From the NCBI RefSeq assembly GCF_025857195.1, contig NZ_CP109791.1, forward strand, positions 57,781-121,780: a stretch of DNA of 64,000 nt, read 5' to 3'. Position numbers and translations under genes: made by a program. This DNA is from Leisingera thetidis (GTDB lineage Bacteria > Pseudomonadota > Alphaproteobacteria > Rhodobacterales > Rhodobacteraceae). Position 1 is the stretch's first letter; each line of letters opens with the position of its first letter. Under the pieces are notes generated by a model, which was not told where the DNA came from, did no database searches, and was given only the letters and a program-made list of their open reading frames with translations. Below, one piece after another: positions 16,394 through 25,102 of the stretch.

Positions 16394-17448
16394 TCCGCGG
16401 CCGCCAGTTCCTGCTGCATCAGCACGCGGCTGGTTTCCGCAATGCTTTCATCAATCGGGCGGAAGCTGAGGCCCAGCAGCGCCTGCGCGCGCGCGCAGGA
16501 GACTTCCGGTGCAGCGCCCAGATGCGGCAGGACATTCTGCAGAACCGGGTCGAATTTCGCCGCAGCCCGCACCATCGAATCCGGAGCAATGCCGGTTTTG
16601 ATGGCCCGGCTCGGGAACTGCTTGGCAATCACCCTTGCGATTCCAGCCATCGTCCGGGTTTCACTGGCCGCAATGATCCGTTGCCCGCAAGCGCCGTTGC
16701 GCAGCAGAGCCAGCACATGGGCTTCGGCCGCATCGCGGACATCGACACAGGGGAAACCGGCATTGGGCAGCGCCGGATCGCGGCCTCTCAGGAACCGCTG
16801 AATGACCCCGACAGAGGTCGCGCCGCTGCTGCCGATGGGCGGTCCGAAGGCAAGCCCGGGGTTGATCACGGTCATCTCCAGCCCCAGTTCGCCAGCCAGC
16901 GCCCAGGCCCGGCGCTCTGCGTTCAGTTTCGACAGCGCGTAGGCATCCGTGCGGGGATCATCGGGGCAGCTCCAGTCGCTTTCGTCGTACCGCAAACGCC
17001 CCGGCGCAAGCGGTGTCATCGTGACCGCAGCAATGGAAGACGTCACCACAACACGGCGTGTGCCCTGGGCTGCGGCCGCACGCAGCACCCGTTCGGTGCC
17101 TTCCGCCGCCAGTTTCACCAGATGCTGGGGATTCCGCGGCGGCCGGTCCGGAAAGGGCGAGGCCGTGTGAATGATGGCCCGGCACGAGTGGGCAGCCAGG
17201 TCCCAGCCGCTGTCAGCGGTCAGATCGGCCTCAATGAATTCCACCGGGAGGCTGTCCTTGCCCAGATATTCCTGCAGCGCGGCCCGCACCGGACCGGCTT
17301 TCCGGATGTCGCGCAGGGTGAGCACCACCCGGAATCCGCGGGCAAGCAGCGCCGCAGCCACATGGCGGCCAAGATAGCCGCCGCCGCCGGTGACGCAAAT
17401 GCGGTCTCCGGGCGCGATTGAAAAGTCCTCGAGGCTGTCCTCAGGCAT
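16390..17448 (-). CDS. NAD(P)-dependent extended SDR reductase, dihydroflavonol reductase-like
   Basis: The 352-residue protein is an extended short-chain dehydrogenase. It has the nucleotide-binding VTGGGGYLGRHVAAAL at about 19-34, an acidic ADLT motif, the TSSIAAV strand, the catalytic YALSK pair, and NPGLAFGPP. By eye it is closest to dihydroflavonol-4-reductase/aldehyde-reductase-type members that reduce ketones or aldehydes. It converges on the aminodeoxychorismate-lyase-like gene with a 4-bp overlap and lies 41 bp downstream of luxI on the same strand, so it may be transcribed with luxI. It could reduce an aldehyde or ketone intermediate of the pathway; the substrate is unknown. Confidence 0.78.
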   Translation of the reverse strand: MPEDSLEDFSIAPGDRICVTGGGGYLGRHVAAALLARGFRVVLTLRDIRKAGPVRAALQEYLGKDSLPVEFIEADLTADSGWDLAAHSCRAIIHTASPFPDRPPRNPQHLVKLAAEGTERVLRAAAAQGTRRVVVTSSIAAVTMTPLAPGRLRYDESDWSCPDDPRTDAYALSKLNAERRAWALAGELGLEMTVINPGLAFGPPIGSSGATSVGVIQRFLRGRDPALPNAGFPCVDVRDAAEAHVLALLRNGACGQRIIAASETRTMAGIARVIAKQFPSRAIKTGIAPDSMVRAAAKFDPVLQNVLPHLGAAPEVSCARAQALLGLSFRPIDESIAETSRVLMQQELAAAD

Positions 17449-17489
17449 ACGCGGTTTTCCTTTGTTGATAAACGCTGTCCGGACGCCGG

Positions 17490-18062
17490 TCAGGCGGTCA
17501 GGCGGATCGTGTTTTCGGCCGGCTCGACCCGGACCCGGGCAACGGCGATGGTCATATTGCCGCAGCGCCAGGGTTTGCCCAGAACCTGCAGATCATACCC
17601 GCGCGGGATCAGGATCCGCGCATAGATAAACAGCGGCATCAGCAGCAGGAACTCCGACAGACCCTGCCGCTGGCCAAACTGGTAGATCCGGCTGGTGATG
17701 GCGTCGATCGCCTCCGACCGCTCGGCGCTGTTCAGCGACCGGCAAACACCGAACCGGGTTGCCTCCCAGACGCGGTCGCTTTTGGGCAGCGGGCCGTCAT
17801 ATTCCTGCGAGAAACTCTTTTCGATCATATAGGTGCACGAGGTCGGCAGCAGGCGCGAGACGCCGACCACCTCATCCGCGTTGTTGATGCACAGCACGTA
17901 TTCCGTGGCCGGCGTGTCGAATTCGTCGAATTCCATGCCGCCGTAGCTGTTCAGATCCCAGCCCAGACGTTCGACGAAAATCTGATGCCGCAGCTTGAAA
18001 TGCGCGCGCCAGTAATGCGCGTATTTCCCGATATTCTGATTGTTCACGATGATAGTCCGCAT
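17490..18062 (-). CDS. luxI: LuxI-family acyl-homoserine-lactone synthase
   Basis: The 190-residue protein has the conserved LuxI residues: R25 and F29 in LRHQIFVERLGWDL, W35, acidic residues in EFDEFDTP, R70 in SRLLPT, and E100/R103 in WEATRFGV. It would make an N-acyl-homoserine lactone from S-adenosylmethionine and an acyl donor; the chain length cannot be read. I chose the ATG at 18062; a TTG three codons upstream is possible. The LuxR gene is 1.3 kb away in the opposite direction, separated by the hydrolase gene. A short motif at 18131-18150, about 70 bp upstream, recurs upstream of luxR and may be a LuxR site. Confidence 0.93.
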   Translation of the reverse strand: MRTIIVNNQNIGKYAHYWRAHFKLRHQIFVERLGWDLNSYGGMEFDEFDTPATEYVLCINNADEVVGVSRLLPTSCTYMIEKSFSQEYDGPLPKSDRVWEATRFGVCRSLNSAERSEAIDAITSRIYQFGQRQGLSEFLLLMPLFIYARILIPRGYDLQVLGKPWRCGNMTIAVARVRVEPAENTIRLTA

Positions 18063-18130
18063 GTCATCCAAGCCCCGCTTCCCGGAATTTGAATGGCAGT
18101 GTTAGGACGATCCCGGCAGCAGTAAACACT

Positions 18131-18150
18131 GTAACCTGATAGTTGCACGC
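18131..18150. promoter_or_regulatory. Candidate lux-box-like element upstream of luxI
   Basis: On the minus strand this reads as an imperfect dyad, GTGCAACTATCAGGTTAC, about 70 bp ahead of the luxI start. The half-site CGTGCAACT is repeated exactly at 19282-19290 upstream of luxR. A 20-bp imperfect dyad ahead of luxI is typical of LuxR binding sites, but the symmetry is weak (about half the positions) and the assignment is tentative. Confidence 0.35.
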
Positions 18151-18193
18151 GGGCCCGGCAGCCCTGACCGGGGATGCCGGGATTCGGCCCGCC

Positions 18194-19132
18194 CTATTGC
18201 TGCGAATCCAGAAAGGCGCGCAGCGCACGGCCTGACCCGGCCGGCTGGTCCAGCATCGGCACATGGCCGCACTCGTCCAGCCAGACCAGCTGCGCATCCG
18301 GCAGGGCCTTTGCCAGAACAGGCGCGCCGCTGGGATCGAAAATCCGGTCTTCGCGGCACCAGACGATCAGGCTCGGCTGTGTGATGCGGCCGGCAAGCTC
18401 CTGCAGCGGAACCGCAACCGAGCCGTTGACTTCCTTCCAGATCCGCCGGTTTGCCTTGGCATTGGCAATCTCCTGCCCTGCCCAGAGATCTTCAATCACT
18501 GCAGGCACATAAGGTTTTTCCGGGAACAGCAATGCGTTGCGCTGCTCAAAGGCTTCCGGACTGTCGGCCACCAGGGTTTTCTGCTCTGTCCGCATTGCCG
18601 CCTCAAACTTGCTTTCGCGCGGGGAACTGACGCCGACAGGGCTGCCGATGAAGGCAACACTGGCGACCCGTTCCGGAAACTGCGTGGCAAGCAGGCCGGC
18701 GATCTGCCCCCCCATCGAATTCGCTGCCAGATGAAAGCGCTCCACTCCGAGCGTGTCCAGCACAGCCATGAGGTTCTGCGCCTGCTCGGCATAGGCGTAT
18801 TCCCCTTCCGGCAGGACGGAATTGTCCCCGAACCCCGGCAAATCCAGCGCAATAACGTGGTAGTCTCCGCTCAGCTGCCGGGTCATGTCGATCCAATGTT
18901 CCTTTCGGGCGAAGATACCGTGCAGCAGGACAACCGTTTCCCCCTCGCCGCCTTCCAGATAGTGCACAGTTCCGGCCTTTGTTTCTGCCTGTTTCGCCGA
19001 CAGCCCGCTCACATAGACAAAGGCGGAGATCATCGCCCGGGCGCTCTGCGCCGGCCAGACCCGCAAGGCGGCGGCGGCGGCAAGGCCGGTCAGCAGGAGG
19101 GCGGTTGCAAGGATGAAGAGTTTCTTGGCCAT
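18194..19132 (-). CDS. Membrane-anchored alpha/beta hydrolase
   Basis: The 312-residue protein starts with a hydrophobic helix (LFILATALLLTGLAAAAAL) that should act as an inner-membrane anchor or signal. An alpha/beta-hydrolase domain follows: oxyanion strand VVLLHGIFA, nucleophile S139 in ANSMGGQ, acid in CREDRIFD, and His in CGHVPML. The ATG at 19132 is chosen because the longer in-frame extension to 19228 carries no hydrophobic signal and precedes this natural N terminus. The gene lies between luxI and luxR, transcribed with luxI. It could hydrolyse an ester, amide or lactone, including a homoserine lactone or the locus product. Sequence does not tell which. Confidence 0.75.
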   Translation of the reverse strand: MAKKLFILATALLLTGLAAAAALRVWPAQSARAMISAFVYVSGLSAKQAETKAGTVHYLEGGEGETVVLLHGIFARKEHWIDMTRQLSGDYHVIALDLPGFGDNSVLPEGEYAYAEQAQNLMAVLDTLGVERFHLAANSMGGQIAGLLATQFPERVASVAFIGSPVGVSSPRESKFEAAMRTEQKTLVADSPEAFEQRNALLFPEKPYVPAVIEDLWAGQEIANAKANRRIWKEVNGSVAVPLQELAGRITQPSLIVWCREDRIFDPSGAPVLAKALPDAQLVWLDECGHVPMLDQPAGSGRALRAFLDSQQ

Positions 19133-19270
19133 CTGAAGTCGGGTCTCCGCTGTGGGATGCTTTACCCAAAAGTGTGATCCTGACTCGGAAATGCAACCCT
19201 GAGTGATCAATTGCTGCTGCATCGGCATATTTCCCCGGCACCCCGCCTAGCAGATCTGCGCAAGGTCGCG

Positions 19271-19290
19271 CCACAATTATAAGTTGCACG
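19271..19290. promoter_or_regulatory. Candidate lux-box-like element upstream of luxR
   Basis: On the minus strand this reads CGTGCAACTTATAATTGTGG. It contains the same CGTGCAACT half-site as the element upstream of luxI and shows partial dyad symmetry. It lies 54 bp ahead of the luxR ATG and about 140 bp ahead of the divergent hydrolase gene, so it could serve either. The assignment is tentative. Confidence 0.35.
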
Positions 19291-19343
19291 GAAGGCCGGC
19301 CTGAAATACCTTGGCGTCAGATTAATTCATTTAGGATTTGGTG

Positions 19344-20063
19344 ATGCAGAATGCTGTTTCTAGCGGATGCAACCCGCGCAGTTCCATCGTGGACAGCCTA
19401 TTCAGCGAACTTCAGGAAAACACGGATTTCGAATATTTCGCCGCCTGCCACATAACCGCGGAAACCACGCGCGGCATCAATGCGGCGCAGCAGAACATGA
19501 AGACAAACTTCCCCGCCGAATGGACGGATCATTACCGCAGCTCCGGCCTGATCGGCTCTGACCCTGTTATCCAGTTCGCCCCCCGCACTAGCCGGGCAAT
19601 TTGCTGGCAGACGGTGCGGAACTGTGCAGCGTTCCAAAAGAAACATGATGCGGTTTACAAGGCGGCCAGCGATTTCGGCATTCATTCCGGGGTGCTGCTG
19701 TCTTCGCGCCAGTTCGATGGCAGCATTCAGATTATTTCCTTCTCAAGCTCGCGGAAGAAAGCATATTCGGACAAGGACTTGTCCCGTGCCTCCTACTACG
19801 GCCAGCTGATCGGGCACGCGGTAAGCAGCACAGTTCCGCCTGAAGACGAAGGCCAGGCAACCGGCGGGATTTCTCCCCGGGCACTGGAATGCCTGCAGCT
19901 TGCAGCATTGGGCAAATCTTCGGCGGAAATTGAGATCATACTCAACATCAGCCGGCATACAGTCGATTTCCACATCAAAAACGCGATGGCTGCCCTGGAC
20001 GCAAATACCAGAACCTTCGCCGTGGTCCGGGCGGTGCAGCAGGGCCTGATCCTTCCGTGTTGA
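19344..20063 (+). CDS. luxR: LuxR-family autoinducer-binding regulator
   Basis: The 239-residue protein has an N-terminal autoinducer-binding domain. The conserved W of the EWTDHYRSSGLIGSDPV segment and the later W in ICWQTV and GVLLS pattern are as in quorum-sensing LuxR proteins. A C-terminal helix-turn-helix follows (LECLQLAALGKSSAEIEIIL, then SRHTVDFHIKNAMAALDANTRTFAVVRA). The ATG at 19344 follows TTAGGA by about 8 bp; TTG and GTG codons just upstream are in frame but less likely. It should bind the lactone made by the nearby LuxI and control this locus. Base composition here looks less GC-rich than in the flanking genes, by eye. Confidence 0.92.
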   Translation: MQNAVSSGCNPRSSIVDSLFSELQENTDFEYFAACHITAETTRGINAAQQNMKTNFPAEWTDHYRSSGLIGSDPVIQFAPRTSRAICWQTVRNCAAFQKKHDAVYKAASDFGIHSGVLLSSRQFDGSIQIISFSSSRKKAYSDKDLSRASYYGQLIGHAVSSTVPPEDEGQATGGISPRALECLQLAALGKSSAEIEIILNISRHTVDFHIKNAMAALDANTRTFAVVRAVQQGLILPC

Positions 20064-20276
20064 CAGTGATCGGCCGGGTTGCTCCGCGGCAAAGGCCGGC
20101 GGCGGCCCATCGGCTTCGCTTTTGCCGGGCCAGCGGGACACGCTGCGCAAGGACCCGGCCCGCCGCGACCCGCAGGGCGAGATCCGGCGCCGCGCCGGAC
20201 AGGGCCGCGTCCGCGGCTTGCAGCCAGCCCCCCCGTCACCTACGGTCTGTTCTGCCAGATCTGCGCGAACCGGGAC

Positions 20277-21818
20277 ATGAAAGCACCACCTCCAGCCACC
20301 CTGCCGCCCGCCACCGCCCTGCGCCTGCTGGGCGGCTGGCTGGCCGTTCTGATCGTGGCAGCCGGGCTGTCGGCGCTGCTGGAACGCCACAAGCTGCTGG
20401 CCGAGCTGCAGACCGAGGCGCACAGCCTGCACCGCCTCGCGTCGCAGCGCGCCGACCAGCACGATGCCCATCTGACCTCCCTGTCGGCGCTGGCCACCGC
20501 CGGAGAGGAGGTGCGGCGCGACCTGTTCCTCGATGTCGGCGCCACCATCCTGCGGTTCTACCCGCGCATCACCGCCATTGATCTGGTGCCGCTTGCGGGC
20601 GGCGCCTCCCTGACCAGCCGCGCCGGCCTGCCGGAGGAAACCGCGGCCCTGATCGGCAGCGCCGCGCGGGCCTCCAGCGGGCAGCTGATGCTGGCCGCCG
20701 CCCCCGGCGCGCCGGACCACTACCTGCTGGTCAAGCGCAGCCCCAACTCTGACAACGCACGCTTCGGCCTGGCGCTGCAGATCGAGGCCGCCGCGCTGCT
20801 GGCCTCCGACAGCAGCTTCTGGTCCCGGCCTTCGGTGTTCAGGACCCTGCATCTGCCCGATGGCACCGCCCTGCCCGGCAGCGGCCCGGCCGCGGATGCG
20901 CAGTTCGCAAAACCGCTCGGCAGCGCCTCCCAGCCGCTGCGCTTCGCGGCCGGAATTTCGCCGGGCCTGGCCGACCTGCTTCCGCCGCACCGGCTGCTGG
21001 CGGTGGCGGGCCTCACCACCCTTTTGTACCTGATCACCGCGCTTGGCCTGCGCCAGCTGATGCGGGCGCGGCAGGCGGAAACCCAGGCCCGGCTGAGCGC
21101 CCAGGACGCCCGCCTCGCCCATGCCTCGCGGGTCAACGCCCTGGGCGAGATGGCCAGCGGCATCGCGCATGAGCTGACCCAGCCGCTGACCGCCATCCTC
21201 AGCCAGGCGCAGGCCGGGCGGCACCTGGCGGCCCGCGGCGGCGCGGACCAGACCGCCCCGGTGTTCGAGGGCATCGCCAGCCAGGCCAAACGCGCCTCCG
21301 CCATTCTCGGGCGGCTGCGCAACTGGACCCGGCCGCGCAACGACCCCGCCGGGCCGGTGCCGGTGCCCGAGGCCGTCCGCGGCGTCGAGCTGCTGCTGCG
21401 CCCCGAGGCCGGGCGCGCGGGCATCCGCCTCGCGGTGGATCCGGGGCCGCCGTCGCTGACCGTCCGCGCCGATCCCGTCGAGCTGGAGCAGATCCTGTTC
21501 AACCTGGTGCGCAACGCCATCGAGGCCGCCTCGGAAAGCGATGAGAAACAGGTCTCGCTCACCGCGCGGCACAGCGGCGGCGGGGTGCTGATCGAAGTTG
21601 CCGACAGCGGCCCCGGCGTGCCGCCGGACATCCGCCCGCACCTGTTCGAACCTTTCGTCACCGGCAAACCGGACGGCACCGGCCTGGGCCTTGCGCTCTG
21701 CCAGCGGCTGGCCGAACGCATGGGCGGCGATCTGTCGCTTGGTACGGATGCGCCGCAAACCCTGTTCCGCCTGCGCCTGCCGGACGCCCGGGCCCGCCCG
21801 GCGGAGGCCGCGGAATGA
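20277..21818 (+). CDS. Membrane sensor histidine kinase
   Basis: This 513-residue kinase has two membrane helices, at about 18-36 and 238-258, bracketing a periplasmic sensing domain. The dimerisation/phosphoacceptor domain has H298 in GIAHELTQPL, and the HATPase domain carries N (LVRNAIEAA), ADSGPGV, FEPFVTGK and GTGLGLAL boxes. The layout is DctB-like. The ATG at 20277 was chosen because it immediately precedes the first membrane helix; an in-frame upstream extension to 20079 is low-complexity. It overlaps the response regulator gene by 4 bp. The 213 bp between luxR and this start hold nothing I can name. The signal is unknown; the amine catabolic operon downstream is one possible target. 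Confidence 0.85.
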   Translation: MKAPPPATLPPATALRLLGGWLAVLIVAAGLSALLERHKLLAELQTEAHSLHRLASQRADQHDAHLTSLSALATAGEEVRRDLFLDVGATILRFYPRITAIDLVPLAGGASLTSRAGLPEETAALIGSAARASSGQLMLAAAPGAPDHYLLVKRSPNSDNARFGLALQIEAAALLASDSSFWSRPSVFRTLHLPDGTALPGSGPAADAQFAKPLGSASQPLRFAAGISPGLADLLPPHRLLAVAGLTTLLYLITALGLRQLMRARQAETQARLSAQDARLAHASRVNALGEMASGIAHELTQPLTAILSQAQAGRHLAARGGADQTAPVFEGIASQAKRASAILGRLRNWTRPRNDPAGPVPVPEAVRGVELLLRPEAGRAGIRLAVDPGPPSLTVRADPVELEQILFNLVRNAIEAASESDEKQVSLTARHSGGGVLIEVADSGPGVPPDIRPHLFEPFVTGKPDGTGLGLALCQRLAERMGGDLSLGTDAPQTLFRLRLPDARARPAEAAE

Positions 21819-22423
21819 GCGGTCCGGTCTATCTGGTGGATGATGACGACGCGGTGCGCGAGGCGCTTTCGCTGCTGCTGCGCACCGTCGGCATCGAGGT
21901 CCGCAGCTTTGCCGCCCCGGAATCGTTTCTCAGCGCTCTTGCCGCGCTGCCGCCGGGCTGCCTGATCCTCGACATCCGGATGCCGGTGATCTCCGGCCTC
22001 AAGCTGCAGGAACAGCTGCGCGCGCAGGGCGTGAACTGGCCCACCGTGGTGATCAGCGGCCACGGCGATATCGAGGCCTGCCGCCGCGCCTTCCGCAGCG
22101 GCGCCATCGACTTTCTCAGCAAGCCGGTGGACGAGCACGACCTGATCGACGCCATCCAGCGCGGCCAGGCCGAACTGGAGCGCAGCAGGCGCCGGGCCTG
22201 CGAAACCGGCGAGGCCCGGCGCCTGCTGGCGCGGCTCACCGGACGCGAGACCGAAGTGCTGGAGATGATCGCCAAGGGCCTGACCACACGGCAGATCGCC
22301 GGGGTGCTGGAGCTGTCGCCGCGCACCGTCGACAGCCACCGTGCCGCCATCGGCACCAAGGCCGGCACCACCTCCGCCGCCGAGTTGACCCGGCTGTGGC
22401 TGGAGGGGCGCGGCACGCCGTAG
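21815..22423 (+). CDS. FixJ/NarL-type response regulator
   Basis: The 202-residue protein has a receiver domain with the acidic pocket VDDDD at 8-12, phospho-acceptor D53 (LILDIRMP), T/S switch VVISGHGD and lysine in LSKPVD. A linker then leads to a LuxR-type helix-turn-helix (LTGRETEVLEMIAKGLTTRQ, then LSPRTVDSHRAAI). This is the usual FixJ/TtrR/StyR architecture. Its start codon overlaps the kinase stop as ATGA, so the two form a cognate pair. Target genes are not evident, but the neighbouring AraC gene and qhp operon are the closest. Confidence 0.88.
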   Translation: MSGPVYLVDDDDAVREALSLLLRTVGIEVRSFAAPESFLSALAALPPGCLILDIRMPVISGLKLQEQLRAQGVNWPTVVISGHGDIEACRRAFRSGAIDFLSKPVDEHDLIDAIQRGQAELERSRRRACETGEARRLLARLTGRETEVLEMIAKGLTTRQIAGVLELSPRTVDSHRAAIGTKAGTTSAAELTRLWLEGRGTP

Positions 22424-22557
22424 ACCCGCCTGAACCGCTGCAGGCCCTAACAATTGCCAGGCTGCGGACACGCCGGCGGCCTGCACCGGCCGCGCAGGCG
22501 GACGATGCCGCGGAAACCGCCGAAATCATCCGCGCCACGGCGCACGGGGGCAGACCG

Positions 22558-23583
22558 TCAAGATAGCTCAGTTAGCTGGTGCTGGCTTTTCCGGAACTGG
22601 CTGGGCGTTGCCCCCTCCTGCTGCCGGAAGGCGCGTTCAAACGCAGACACTTCGGAATATCCCAGCCGCTCGGATATATCGTGCAGCTGCGCCCCGGGCG
22701 CCAGCAGCATGCGCTTGGCAATCTCCATCCGGCAGCCTGCCAGCAGCCGGGAGAACCTCTGCCCTTCGTCCTCCAGCCGGCGCCGCAGGGTGCGGCGCGA
22801 CATGCCCAGGGCAGCGGCGATGGCGGTCTGCTCAAAGCTTTCGCGGCCGATCCGCATCAGCAGTTCGCGGCGCACCCGCACCGCAACCGGCGCCGCGCGC
22901 TCGCTTTGCCGGGCGGTGCGGACAATCGATTGCGACGCCGCCTTGAACGCCGGGTTTTCGCAGTCCGCCAGCGGCAGGTTCAGCACCCCGGCGGAAAACA
23001 CCAGCGTGTTCGACGCGGCGGCATACTGCACCGGGCAGTGCGGCCCGGCGGTGCTGCGGCTGTGCAATGCGCTTGATTCGTGCTCCAGCGACAGCCGTTC
23101 CGGCCGCCAGTCCGGCCCGGTGGCGGTGCGGATCAGACTGTGGAACACCGACAGCGTCAGCTCGGCATCCTGCTGCCGCGGCCAGATGCTGGTATCGAGG
23201 ATCCGGTAGGTCAGCAGCGCCTTGTCCGCCTCCACCGTCAGCCGCAGTTCCGAGTCGCTTTGCACCATCGGAAAGGCACTGCGGAACAGCGACAAGGCAG
23301 CCCCCAGCGTCGGCGCCTGCTTGATGAATTCCCCAAGCGTGCCAAGGTTTTGCAAATCGAAGACCGAGCCGACCCGCCAGCCGAAATCAGGCAGGCCGAG
23401 CTGTGCGGAAGCATGTTCACAGAAGTCCACGAACTTCTTCAGGCCGATCTCGCCATCCAGGTCCTCCGGGCCGATCCTGGCGCTGCGGAAAATACTGTCC
23501 GCATCGCCGTTCATGAATTCGACGGCCCGCAGCGGGTCGTTCAAGGTAGAGGCCGAAATCCGGGGCTGGTAGGTGTGTGGCAT
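22558..23583 (-). CDS. AraC-family regulator with OruR/ArgR-type N-terminal domain
   Basis: The 341-residue protein has a helical N-terminal sensing domain of the type found in OruR-like AraC regulators (LDGEIGLKKFVDFCEHASAQ, GDLQNLGTLGEF-like region). It ends in a two-helix-turn-helix AraC domain (AAALGMSRRTLRRRLEDEG and ISERLGYSEVSAFERAFRQQ). ATG at 23583 (MPHTYQPRIS) is chosen over an upstream extension to 23712 that would enter the divergent promoter. It is transcribed away from qhpG across a 160-bp gap, so it could regulate the amine dehydrogenase operon. The 134 bp between the response regulator and this gene's 3' end show no clear element. Confidence 0.8.
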   Translation of the reverse strand: MPHTYQPRISASTLNDPLRAVEFMNGDADSIFRSARIGPEDLDGEIGLKKFVDFCEHASAQLGLPDFGWRVGSVFDLQNLGTLGEFIKQAPTLGAALSLFRSAFPMVQSDSELRLTVEADKALLTYRILDTSIWPRQQDAELTLSVFHSLIRTATGPDWRPERLSLEHESSALHSRSTAGPHCPVQYAAASNTLVFSAGVLNLPLADCENPAFKAASQSIVRTARQSERAAPVAVRVRRELLMRIGRESFEQTAIAAALGMSRRTLRRRLEDEGQRFSRLLAGCRMEIAKRMLLAPGAQLHDISERLGYSEVSAFERAFRQQEGATPSQFRKSQHQLTELS

Positions 23584-23743
23584 CGCGCAGTTCCTCAGGA
23601 TTGCGCCAGAATACCGCAAAAACCCGGCATTCCAGAAAAATTGCCGCAAGCGGGACCTAGGCCGCCGATTCTGTCCGGAAATGTCGTCTTGTTGTCCGGA
23701 AGTGTCCGCCACAAGAGGCGGTCTGCCGGGGCACCCTGGCTGA

Positions 23744-25102
23744 ATGGCACCTCAAACAGGCACCTTTGATATTGCGATTGCAGGCGGCGGCCCGGCCGGG
23801 TCGGTGGCGGCGGTGCTGCTGGCCCGGGCCGGGTTCCGCGTGGCGCTGGCGACCCTGCCGCCGCGCGGCCCCCGGTTCGAGGGCCTGTCCGCCCGCGTCG
23901 CTGCGATCCTGGCGCGGCACCGCCTGCCGCTGGCCGGGATCGGCCCGGCGGCGCAGCGCCATGTCAGCTGGGGGGCGTTCCAGGGCGGGCAGAACAGCGA
24001 GCATCCGGCCGACCGCAGCCGGTTCGACGCCGGGCTGCTGGCGGCCGCGCAGGCCGAAGGTGCCACCGTTGTTTTTCAGGCGGTGGCCGGCGTGCACCCG
24101 GACAAGGGCGAAATCCGCCTGGCCAATGGCCAACGCCTTGCCGCCCGGCTGCTGTTCGAAGCCCGCGGCCGCCGCGCCCCGCGCCAGTCCACGGAATTGA
24201 ACCGGGCGGAGCTTATCGGGCCGGACACGATTTCCGTTGCTGGTTTTGTGCCGCCGCGCGCAGGGAGCATGGATTCTCCGCGGATCGAAGCGCTGCCCGG
24301 CGGCTGGATCTGGTCGGTGCCGATGGACGGCGGCCGGCTATGGCTGCAGGCGGTGGGCGGTGCGGCGTCGCTGGGCCGGACGCGCGGCAAATCAGCTGTG
24401 GCGGCACTGTGGAATACGGTGCAGCGGGACACTCCCCTGCCCCGCCGTCCCGCCGTGCACGCCATCGCGCCGCGGCTGGCGGCGCCGGATCTGGACCCGC
24501 GCTGCCCGCGGCTGGGCGATGCGGCAGTGGCGCTGGATCCCTTGTCGGGGCATGGCATGTTCTGGGCGGTATCCTCGGCGCTGATGGCGGTGCCCATCGC
24601 ACGGGCACTGCTGGCGGGGGAGGCGGCGCTGGCCCGCGACTTCTACCGCAACCGGGTGGCAGAGACCTTTTGGCGGCAGGCCCGGGTGGGGCGGGATTTC
24701 TACCGCGAGGCGCAGTTTCAGACTCCGTTCTGGCAGCAGCGCGCGGCCTGGCCCGATGATGCGCCGGCCCATGATACGGACATCCGCCCGCATGTCGGCA
24801 CCCGGGTTGTGGTGCAGGACGGGCAACTGGCGCGGCGCGAGGTGCTGATCACCCGCGAGGCCCCCGGCGGCGCGGCCTTTGCCGCCGGGCAGGAGATCGT
24901 GCCGCTGCTGCGCCGCCTGAATGGACGGCCGCTGCCGGACGCGGCCCGCTTTCACCGCTCAGTTCTGCCCGAGGCGCCGCCGCGGGCGGCCCGGGCGATC
25001 CATCAATGGCTTTTGTCGCAAGGCTTCACCGAGGGGGCGCAGATCCCCTGGGACACTGCAAACAGGGAGACTGATCCATGCAACTACGACCCCGCAGCCT
25101 GA
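23744..25102 (+). CDS. qhpG: QhpG-like flavin-dependent monooxygenase for CTQ biogenesis
   Basis: This 452-residue FAD enzyme has a dinucleotide-binding IAGGGPAGSVAAVLLARAG motif at residues 11-29, a GD-type motif (LGDAAVALDPLSGHGM) near 260, and overall similarity to tryptophan-halogenase-like flavoproteins. In described quinohemoprotein amine dehydrogenase operons, QhpG hydroxylates the tryptophan of the small gamma subunit that becomes cysteine tryptophylquinone. The assignment here rests on fold and on its position: it overlaps qhpA by 25 bp. It is the first gene of the operon here, whereas in Paracoccus, as I recall, qhpG lies near the 3' end. Confidence 0.82.
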   Translation: MAPQTGTFDIAIAGGGPAGSVAAVLLARAGFRVALATLPPRGPRFEGLSARVAAILARHRLPLAGIGPAAQRHVSWGAFQGGQNSEHPADRSRFDAGLLAAAQAEGATVVFQAVAGVHPDKGEIRLANGQRLAARLLFEARGRRAPRQSTELNRAELIGPDTISVAGFVPPRAGSMDSPRIEALPGGWIWSVPMDGGRLWLQAVGGAASLGRTRGKSAVAALWNTVQRDTPLPRRPAVHAIAPRLAAPDLDPRCPRLGDAAVALDPLSGHGMFWAVSSALMAVPIARALLAGEAALARDFYRNRVAETFWRQARVGRDFYREAQFQTPFWQQRAAWPDDAPAHDTDIRPHVGTRVVVQDGQLARREVLITREAPGGAAFAAGQEIVPLLRRLNGRPLPDAARFHRSVLPEAPPRAARAIHQWLLSQGFTEGAQIPWDTANRETDPCNYDPAA

